Shown piece after piece: positions 1-6,900 of a stretch of 64,000 nt of DNA. The notes beneath the pieces were generated by a model that saw only the letters and a program-made list of their open reading frames with translations, did no database searches and had not been told where the DNA came from. Positions within the stretch are counted from its first letter, which is position 1; every line of letters starts with the position of its first letter. The DNA is from a virus: the IMG/VR virus record IMGVR_UViG_3300007609_000003, positions 62,001-126,000 of that record. One strand, given 5' to 3'. The position numbers were made by a program, and so were the translations under genes.

Positions 1-1
1 G

Positions 2-103
2 TACCTCTTTGACGGCGAAGCATGGTTCTTCACAGATACTTCTACGAAACCACGGATGCGACGTTTTGAAGAAGTTGAAATGAATCTTGAAAGTGCAAAT
101 TAA
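2..103 (+). CDS. C-terminal end of an unidentified phage protein (5' truncated)
   Basis: An open frame enters from the left edge and stops at TAA 101-103, giving the last 33 residues of a protein. The visible part is hydrophilic with an aromatic stretch (GEAWFFTD) and an acidic end (EEVEMNLESAN). There is too little to identify a family. The next promoter starts four bases after the stop, so this is the last gene of its unit. Confidence 0.6.
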   Translation, partial: YLFDGEAWFFTDTSTKPRMRRFEEVEMNLESAN

Positions 104-106
104 CTA

Positions 107-135
107 TTGACATTCTCTTTAGAATCAGATAGATT
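107..135 (+). promoter_or_regulatory. sigma70-like early/middle promoter (TTGACA-17-TAGATT)
   Basis: TTGACA at 107-112 and TAGATT at 130-135 are separated by exactly 17 bases. The spacer contains TTTAGAATCAG and the downstream part TATATCAAATGAAA, both shared with the promoters at 11685, 13124 and 13380. It should drive the gene at 164. Confidence 0.75.
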
Positions 136-163
136 GTATATATCAAATGAAAAGGACTACGTG

Positions 164-445
164 ATGAAAAAGCTGAACCAAACAACTCTGAAGACAATCC
201 GTACCGCTGACCAAGAAACTCTCAATACTATCATCGCAGAGATCAAAGCTCGTCAACGTTCTATGCAAAAAGAAATTGCTACGAACTTTACGATCGGCGA
301 TAAGGTTACCTTTAACGCAAAACGCCGTGGGATCGTCGAGGGTTTGATTACGAAAGTAAATCAAAAGACCATCAAGGTAAAGCAAACAAATGGACTTCAC
401 ACTACATGGTCCGTATCTCCATCACTCTTAAAGAAAGTATCTTAA
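164..445 (+). CDS. small basic phage protein, possible H-NS/StpA-like or SH3-type fold
   Basis: This 93-residue protein begins with a helical, charged N-terminal half (residues 1-45). The second half has a short beta-rich domain containing FTIGDKVTFNAKRRGIVEG and KVNQKTIKVKQ, which reads like a small SH3/KOW-type barrel. That arrangement suggests a nucleic-acid-binding or RNA-polymerase-associated early protein, but this is inference. I chose ATG 164 because AAAGG lies about 10 bases upstream and the perfect promoter ends just before it; the upstream in-frame ATG at 107 overlaps the -35 box. One base separates it from the HAD gene, so the two are likely cotranscribed. Confidence 0.75.
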   Translation: MKKLNQTTLKTIRTADQETLNTIIAEIKARQRSMQKEIATNFTIGDKVTFNAKRRGIVEGLITKVNQKTIKVKQTNGLHTTWSVSPSLLKKVS

Positions 446-446
446 T

Positions 447-1025
447 ATGAAACTAAACGAAAAACTAATCCTTGTAGATTGCGATGGTGTATTGCTCGAT
501 TGGCAGTACTCCTTCTATAAATGGATGGCCGCTCGTGGTTATCACCCAATCCTTGAAAATGAATATGATATGGGTAAGACCTTTGACATAACATCCTTTG
601 AAGCAAAGCAGATGTGTGAATACTTCAACTGCTCTGCTGCAATTGGTTGGTTAACTCCATTCCGAGACGCCGTTAAGTACGTTCGTAAGTTACACGAAGA
701 TCATGGATATGTATTTCATTGCATTACGTCTCTGTCTACTGATAAGTATGCAGGTAAACTGCGTAAAAAGAACCTTGAAGCCATCTTCGGCAAGAAGGTC
801 TTTGAAGAAGTTATCTGCCTTGAATGTGGTGGGGACAAGGATGAAGCCCTTGAGCCTTATCGTGATACCGGCTGCGTCTGGGTAGAAGATAAGGAAAGTA
901 ATGCTGACCTAGGAATTAAACTTGGTCTAAACTCAATGCTTATCGAACATTCACACAATAAAAATTATGTAGGTCCAGCACAAAAAGTTGCGAACTGGAA
1001 GGAAATCTACGAAATGATTGTATAA
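447..1025 (+). CDS. HAD-superfamily phosphatase, 5'(3')-deoxyribonucleotidase-like
   Basis: The protein has 192 residues. HAD motif I is seen as DCDGV (11-15), with the nucleophile D11 and acid D13. A motif II-like CITSLST lies at 92-98 and the motif IV acidic pair in VEDKESNADLG at 146-156. The size and the helical cap between motifs I and II fit the small deoxyribonucleotidase-type phosphatases common in T4-like phages, which would act on nucleotides during host DNA breakdown. The substrate cannot be told from sequence alone. It follows the gene at 164 by one base and ends over a late-promoter octamer. Confidence 0.8.
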   Translation: MKLNEKLILVDCDGVLLDWQYSFYKWMAARGYHPILENEYDMGKTFDITSFEAKQMCEYFNCSAAIGWLTPFRDAVKYVRKLHEDHGYVFHCITSLSTDKYAGKLRKKNLEAIFGKKVFEEVICLECGGDKDEALEPYRDTGCVWVEDKESNADLGIKLGLNSMLIEHSHNKNYVGPAQKVANWKEIYEMIV

Positions 1026-1028
1026 ATA
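1021..1028 (+). promoter_or_regulatory. T4-type late promoter octamer TATAAATA
   Basis: TATAAATA overlaps the end of the HAD gene and lies about 76 bases upstream of the gene at 1105. It matches the T4 late promoter consensus exactly. Confidence 0.6.
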
Positions 1029-1061
1029 GACTTGAGAATAGGTCATATTATATTATGAGAT

Positions 1062-1089
1062 GGCGGCCTATAGGGTCGCCTTTATTATT
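1062..1089 (+). terminator. possible rho-independent terminator
   Basis: GGCG at 1062-1065 pairs with CGCC at 1077-1080. The stem extends inward through a G-T pair and two C-G pairs, and TTTATTATT follows. The T run is imperfect, so termination may be partial. Confidence 0.5.
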
Positions 1090-1104
1090 AAACAGGAGAC
1101 TTAA

Positions 1105-1338
1105 TTGCCTACTTATAGTTTCAAGAACATCGAAACCAATGAAGAATTTGAACGGATTTTAAGTATGTCTGAGCGTGAGACATATCTCGAAGAAAACCCT
1201 CATGTAAAACAAACTATCAAAAGGGCCCCTTCATTGGGTGACTCAGTTCGCCTTGGTGTAAGAAAACCAGACCAAGGGTTTCGTGAGGTATTGCAAAAAG
1301 CAAAAGTTCATAAACATAACACAATCAACGATTTTTAG
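1105..1338 (+). CDS. FmdB-like N-terminal small protein conserved in T4-like marine phages
   Basis: This 77-residue protein starts at TTG 1105 (MPTYSFKN when initiated with Met), with a good AGGAG ribosome site at 1094-1098. The opening and the later ENPHVKQ and GDSVRLGVRKPDQGFREVL segments resemble small phage proteins annotated as FmdB-type regulators. The cysteine pairs of a zinc ribbon are absent, so metal binding is not expected. It sits just before phoH, about 40 bases apart. Function unknown. Confidence 0.7.
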   Translation: MPTYSFKNIETNEEFERILSMSERETYLEENPHVKQTIKRAPSLGDSVRLGVRKPDQGFREVLQKAKVHKHNTINDF

Positions 1339-1378
1339 GAGCAACATATATTCTCCTAAACAATCGCAAGGAGGTTTC

Positions 1379-2131
1379 ATGGCAGCAAAACAGCGTAGAC
1401 TATCCAAAAGAGAAAAACGTAGACAAGAAAGAGATATGGAGTATATGGCTAGTATTCTAAACACAAAGTTTGGAATGCGAAAAATAAAACCATTAACGCC
1501 AACCCAAGGCGATCTATTTCAATCTTATCAAGAAGGATACAATCTAGCGGCCATCGGAACAGCAGGTACAGGTAAGACAATGTGTGCTACATATCTAGCA
1601 CTCAAAGATGTACTAGAGAAAGGAGAGTATGAGAAGGTCGTCATTATTAGATCTGCAGTTCAGACGCGCGAGCAGGGGTTCGTCCCAGGAACACTAGAAC
1701 AAAAAGAAGCAATGTTTGAAGCACCATACGTTGATATTGTCAACGATCTATTTGGTCGCGGAGATGCTTATCAAGTCTTAAAACAAAAAGGAATGATTAA
1801 GTTCACAACATCTTCAAATATCAGGGGTCTTACATTTGATAACTCTGTTATTATTGTAGATGAATGCCAATCAATGAACTATCACGAACTCGATACGATC
1901 ATTACACGTGTTGGTGAATCTTCAAAGATTATTTTCTGTGGTGACACAAAGCAAGACGACCTTGCGACTACTAAGAATAGAGCCGACGTTTCCGGCCTAT
2001 ACGACTTTTTAAAGGTATTGAATGCGATACCGTCATTTGACGTTGTTCGGTTTGGAGTAGACGATATCGTTCGCTCTGGGCTCGTAAAAGAATACATAAT
2101 TGCAAAAGAGAAATTGTTAGAAGTTGCCTGA
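1379..2131 (+). CDS. phoH: PhoH-like P-loop ATPase
   Basis: The 250-residue protein has a lysine/arginine-rich N-terminus, then Walker A GTAGTGKT at 60-67 and Walker B VIIVDECQ at 157-164. The GDTKQDD stretch near 188-194 is also typical of PhoH. The family has an RNA-helicase-like fold; its cellular role is unsettled, although it is a common marine phage gene and is induced by phosphate starvation in some hosts. ATG 1379 is preceded by AAGGAGG (1368-1374), so I prefer it to the longer in-frame start at 1283. The gene ends just before a stem-loop that carries a late promoter. Confidence 0.93.
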   Translation: MAAKQRRLSKREKRRQERDMEYMASILNTKFGMRKIKPLTPTQGDLFQSYQEGYNLAAIGTAGTGKTMCATYLALKDVLEKGEYEKVVIIRSAVQTREQGFVPGTLEQKEAMFEAPYVDIVNDLFGRGDAYQVLKQKGMIKFTTSSNIRGLTFDNSVIIVDECQSMNYHELDTIITRVGESSKIIFCGDTKQDDLATTKNRADVSGLYDFLKVLNAIPSFDVVRFGVDDIVRSGLVKEYIIAKEKLLEVA

Positions 2132-2140
2132 ATGTAGGGT

Positions 2141-2175
2141 GGTGCCTCTTTATAAATATAAGTAAAAGAGGCACC
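2141..2175 (+). promoter_or_regulatory. stem-loop with late promoter in the loop and SD in the 3' arm
   Basis: GGTGCCTCTTT (2141-2151) pairs perfectly with AAAGAGGCACC (2165-2175). TATAAATA lies at 2151-2158, essentially in the loop. The 3' arm holds AGAGG, the only Shine-Dalgarno for ATG 2182. Read-through RNA would hide the SD in the stem, while RNA started at the late promoter would lack the 5' arm and leave it free. This is the arrangement known for T4 genes e, soc and 49. Confidence 0.8.
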
Positions 2176-2181
2176 ATTATT

Positions 2182-2490
2182 ATGAGCGAAGGCAAAGGAA
2201 TTGTAAGAGATAGAGTAGACCGCCATTATGGTCACGCGTCTCCTACGCCAAACCCATTTCACCAAACTCCATATAACTCATCAAAACAAGAAAAGGTTTT
2301 TGTTGAGACTCGCAAGGCTATTGTCAAGGGTGATAAGACCGCTTGCGGAGATCCTGCCGTAGGCGCATCAACGAAAGTTTTTGCGCAAGGATTTGGCGTG
2401 CATAGAAGACTCGACACTACAGGTGGTCATGGGTCTTGGCCCGGAAACGCTGCTCAGGCTGGCTCTGGTAAAGTATTCGCTGGAGGATAG
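2182..2490 (+). CDS. PAAR-motif spike tip protein (T4 gp5.4-like)
   Basis: The 102-residue protein is rich in Gly, His and short beta turns. The C-terminal KVFAQGFGVHRRLDT, GGHGSW and GSGKVFAGG segments match PAAR proteins, which form the sharpened cone at the tip of the membrane-piercing spike. A late promoter at 2151 and a stem that would hide the ribosome site point to strictly late expression, as expected for a virion part. Three bases separate it from the next gene. Confidence 0.8.
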   Translation: MSEGKGIVRDRVDRHYGHASPTPNPFHQTPYNSSKQEKVFVETRKAIVKGDKTACGDPAVGASTKVFAQGFGVHRRLDTTGGHGSWPGNAAQAGSGKVFAGG

Positions 2491-2492
2491 AG

Positions 2493-2753
2493 TTGAGTAC
2501 GAAACCAAATTATGAAGATCTGCTCGTACAAATTGCAGCTGAACAGGATCCTGTTGAGAAACAGCGTCTAATTGAACTCTGCTTTCAATTCGTATTTGAC
2601 GATATCACCGGCGATGAAAAGATATTATTCTCGTACTTGGAAGATGATTATGTTGTACCTAACCCAGGTTATCAGCCGTATGGTCCAGAAACATTAGGAC
2701 TCTATGCAGCCTACGTTGGTCTATATTATAGTGACGAAGGGGAAACTACGTAA
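2493..2753 (+). CDS. small acidic protein in the tail spike/fibre operon
   Basis: This 86-residue acidic protein starts at TTG 2493, six bases after GGAGG (2482-2486). No ATG alternative keeps the N-terminal half. It has a helical first half and an aromatic second half with NPGYQPYGPETLGLYAAYVGLYY. The stop overlaps the start of the next gene by one base, so translation is probably coupled. I do not recognise a family. A baseplate or fibre assembly role is suggested only by position between the PAAR tip and the fibre genes. Confidence 0.75.
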   Translation: MSTKPNYEDLLVQIAAEQDPVEKQRLIELCFQFVFDDITGDEKILFSYLEDDYVVPNPGYQPYGPETLGLYAAYVGLYYSDEGETT

Positions 2754-3910
2754 TGGCTTTAACACTAAGAAGAAATAAGGGTTTTGCTCTCACCTTTGAT
2801 GAGATGGATGATAACTTCCTTCATCTCTCCGGCTTTGCAGGACTGACGATTGCTAACACTGCCCCTCTTGAACCAGTGAACGGCCAAATGTGGTTGGACA
2901 CCGGCATCACTCAAAGAACGTTTGCTTGGTATGAAGAAGAGGATGCGTGGGTTGACGTCTCTCCTAGTAACAAAACGACTGTATCTACAACACAACCCGA
3001 AGTAAGGCTTATAGGGGATGGTTGGTTTGATACTTCGCCCGGCGCATCAGGTTCTCTATTAATATGGAATGGAAACGCGTGGGTCGAAGTAATTGGAGCC
3101 GGAGGTGGAGGAACAACTACCGTGATAGGAGACGGGTCAGGCGGCGCTCCTACGTTACGAACAGAGGATAGTAATTCGATCACTGGTACTGGGACCCTGA
3201 TGTCTTACACGTTTACGCCCACTGCAACTCAAGAGGTCCTTGTCATACTCAAAGGTGCAGTTCTACATGACTCCTCTTCAGACAATTCGTCGGCTACATT
3301 TAGAATAGAGAAAGACGGCGCTCCATTACAGACGGTAGTTTCGAGCAAGCAAGATGGAAACAGTCCTGGCGTTCTTCCAATATCTTACACTTATGCGATG
3401 GACTTAGTACAAGGCACTCCTATTACCCTAAGGATTCAAGTCACGCAGTCCAGTGGCGGTGGCGGTGGAAATAACTCGCTTACTGAAGGTATGTTTGCTA
3501 TCTTTGACGGTGGTGGGTCGGCTGCCGGTGCAATTAATGTGGACGCGAACGAAACTACTGATTTTGTTACACTAGCAAACGCAGCCACTGAATGGCGAGA
3601 CATTGCGTCTGTAACTCTTAACACAAATAACGAGAGACTAGTATTAAACGCCGCTGGCGAATTTTCGTTTGGAAACGCTGGCGAAGGACAAAGTTATGCT
3701 GGTACCTGGAGGTTTCTTGTTGGCGATACTGTGGTCAACGGCGGAGTATTTCAGGGAATTGATGGGTCCACGATGTCATTTTCTGATTTAAAATTGAGTG
3801 CAGCTGGGCAAGGATCTACCCCAATTAAACTGCAGGCCGCTTTAACTGGCAGTGGAAATAATACTGTTCGCGCAAAGGCTAGATTTGTTGTTACGAAATT
3901 GGAAAATTGA
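2753..3910 (+). CDS. virion structural protein, probable fibre or fibre-associated protein
   Basis: The 385-residue protein opens with LRRNKGFALTFDEMDDNFLHL, an N-terminal motif common in marine phage fibre proteins. Residues about 35-115 hold two beta units with the pattern GQMWLDT...TFAWYEEEDAWVDVS and GDGWFDTS...LLIWNGNAWVEV, like the W-x-W knob units in the larger fibre downstream. Gly-rich linkers join two C-terminal beta domains (about 140-250 and 255-385). It is translated directly after the gene at 2493. The domain layout suggests a short trimeric fibre or connector. Confidence 0.75.
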   Translation: MALTLRRNKGFALTFDEMDDNFLHLSGFAGLTIANTAPLEPVNGQMWLDTGITQRTFAWYEEEDAWVDVSPSNKTTVSTTQPEVRLIGDGWFDTSPGASGSLLIWNGNAWVEVIGAGGGGTTTVIGDGSGGAPTLRTEDSNSITGTGTLMSYTFTPTATQEVLVILKGAVLHDSSSDNSSATFRIEKDGAPLQTVVSSKQDGNSPGVLPISYTYAMDLVQGTPITLRIQVTQSSGGGGGNNSLTEGMFAIFDGGGSAAGAINVDANETTDFVTLANAATEWRDIASVTLNTNNERLVLNAAGEFSFGNAGEGQSYAGTWRFLVGDTVVNGGVFQGIDGSTMSFSDLKLSAAGQGSTPIKLQAALTGSGNNTVRAKARFVVTKLEN

Positions 3911-3946
3911 TATGAATTTAAGAATTAATTTAAGAGGAACTCCTTA

Positions 3947-6900
3947 ATGGCATTTCCAACAAATCCAGCAGACGGTGACATATATGTCATTGGATCCGTC
4001 GTGTTCACGTATGACGCAACGACTAACGTTTGGGTAAGGTCGTCCGCAGGCGATGGTGGACAGGGCCTTCAAGGTATTCAAGGTATTCAAGGTCCGGCGC
4101 AGGGCGTACAAGGTATTCAGGGTATTCAGGGCTTCCAAGGAAACCAAGGTCTTCAAGGTGAACAGGGTCTTCAGGGTACTCAAGGTACTCAAGGTACAAA
4201 GGGCAATCAAGGTACGCAAGGTATCCAAGGTATTGAAGGACGTGGCGAAACTGGTTTCCAAGGTCTTCAAGGTATAACTGGTGAGCAAGGTCTTCAGGGT
4301 ACTCAAGGCGTGCAAGGTATTCAAGGCTGGCAAGGCGTTCAGGGTACTCAAGGTACTATCGGTGAATTTGGTCTACAGGGTCTACAGGGTCGACGTGGTA
4401 TCCAAGGTGTTCAGGGATTCCAAGGTATTCAAGGGGTACAAGGTGTTCAGGGTACTCAAGGCATGCAAGGTGTGCAAGGAATACAGGGAAACCAAGGCGT
4501 TCAGGGTATGCAAGGTATCCAAGGTGTTCAGGGTGTTCAAGGACTTCAAGGGGACCAGGGTATTCAAGGTACCGGCGGTTTAGGAGAACAGGGTACACAA
4601 GGTATTACCGGAGAACAAGGTGTACAAGGTACTGCCGGATTTGGTAACCAAGGTCTACAAGGTATTCAAGGAACATTCGGTATCCAAGGTTTTCAGGGTA
4701 TACAAGGAGTGCAAGGTACTCAAGGTCTACAGGGTCTACAGGGTGTCCAAGGCATCCAAGGCGAGCAAGGCATTCAGGGTAACCAAGGATTTCAGGGTAT
4801 CACCGGCGCAGGTTTCCAAGGTCTTACCGGAGAGCAAGGCATTCAAGGCGTTCAGGGTACTCAAGGTATTCAAGGGAACCAAGGTGTTCAGGGCGTTCAA
4901 GGTATTATGGGAGAGCAAGGACTTCAAGGTTCTCAAGGCCTCCAAGGTAACTTTGGCCCAGCTCTAAAAATCATTGGGGCGGTAGCCGATGTTAATACAG
5001 ATCCACCTAACAATCCACAAACGTTATTAAACGGTCAGTTCCCATCGGTTAACGTTGGTGAGACTGTTATTGACGAAGCAACAAACGAGCTTTGGGCTTA
5101 TACCGGCGGCGGTACCTGGGTAAACGTTGGAGAGTTAAGAGGCGTCCAGGGTATCCAAGGTTTCCAGGGTATTCAAGGCATTCGTGGCTTCCAGGGTATC
5201 CAAGGAATTTCTGGCCAGCAAGGTATCCAAGGCGAGCAGGGCGTTCAGGGTCTACAGGGTCGTCAGGGTATTCAAGGCGTCCAAGGGATCCAAGGTATTC
5301 AGGGTACTCAGGGTATCCAAGGCGAGCAAGGGGTTCAAGGTCTGCAAGGATCTCCTATCCAGGGTATGCAGGGTCGTCAAGGGATCCAAGGTTTTGATGG
5401 TATTCAAGGTATTCAAGGGAACCAAGGTGTACAAGGTATCCAAGGCGAGCAGGGTGTACAAGGCGTACAGGGTATACAAGGATCGCAAGGCGTCCAAGGT
5501 ATTCAAGGTGGACAGGGTGTTCAAGGCCTGCAGGGTAGCCAAGGTCTTCAAGGTCTGCAAGGCGTTCAAGGTAAAACTGGAGATCCGTTCCGAATAATAG
5601 GATCTATTGAAGATGTAAACGTCAACTTTCCAGCGCGTACCCCTGAAGAAATAATAAGAGAAGCATTTGGTCCAACACTCGATGGGCAGCCACCAACTGA
5701 AAGACCTAGTATTGCTAGCCCAGACATATCCGACGGCGTAATCGACGAAGAGCTGAATGAACTTTGGCTATGGAACGGTAACGAATGGATAAACGTTGGA
5801 GATATCGTCGGACCGCAGGGTATCCAAGGTATTCAAGGAATGCAAGGAGTCCAAGGTACACAGGGTATTCAAGGTATTCAAGGTATCACTGGAGAGCAGG
5901 GTGTTCAAGGTATTCAAGGTGCTGCAATACAAGGCATACAGGGTATCCAAGGTGTTCAGGGTATCATCGGCAATCGAGGATTCCAAGGTTTCCAAGGCAT
6001 CCAAGGTGTTCAAGGTACCGCAATTCAGGGTACACAGGGTATTACTGGAGAGCAGGGTGTTCAAGGTATACAGGGTAAAGTAGGTAATCCATTTAGGATT
6101 CTTGGATCTGTACAAGACGTTAACCAAGCTCCGACATTCGACCCACAGGTTATTCTTGAAACATCGTTTCCAGATCCTTCTCCTGGTGATGCTGTAATCG
6201 ATGAGGCAACGAATAATTTATGGACATATACACCAGACGCGGGCGGTGAATGGATAAACGTCGGTAATATCGTTGGACCTCAGGGTATTCAGGGTGTTCA
6301 GGGTCTACAGGGTACGCAAGGTAACCAGGGCATACAAGGTGAACAAGGTACTCAAGGTGCTACTGGGCAACAGGGTACATACGGTCGCCAAGGCGTGCAA
6401 GGTACTGGAAACACCGGATCTCAGGGTCTTCAAGGTATTCAGGGTAACCAAGGATTAAGAGGACCGGGGCAAGGTGTTCAAGGTACTCAAGGTAACCAAG
6501 GTATACAGGGTATTCAGGGTACTCGCGGCGTACAAGGGCGCCAAGGTATCCAAGGTCGTCAAGGTCTACAGGGTATGCAAGGTATACGCGGGCAACAAGG
6601 TCTGCAGGGTAGCCAAGGCGTCCAAGGCGTTCAAGGTTTACAGGGTACTCAGGGACGCCAAGGTATCCAGGGTATCCAGGGTATTCAAGGTATTCAGGGT
6701 ATACAAGGTATTCAGGGTCTACAGGGTATTCAGGGTATTCAAGGCCGACAAGGTATCCAGGGTATCCAAGGCCGACAGGGTATTCAAGGACGTCAGGGTC
6801 GTCAAGGTATCCAAGGATCGCAAGGTGTTCAGGGTATTCAGGGTACTCAGGGCCAACAGGGTCGTCAAGGTAGACAAGGTCGCCAAGGTACTCAAGGTCA

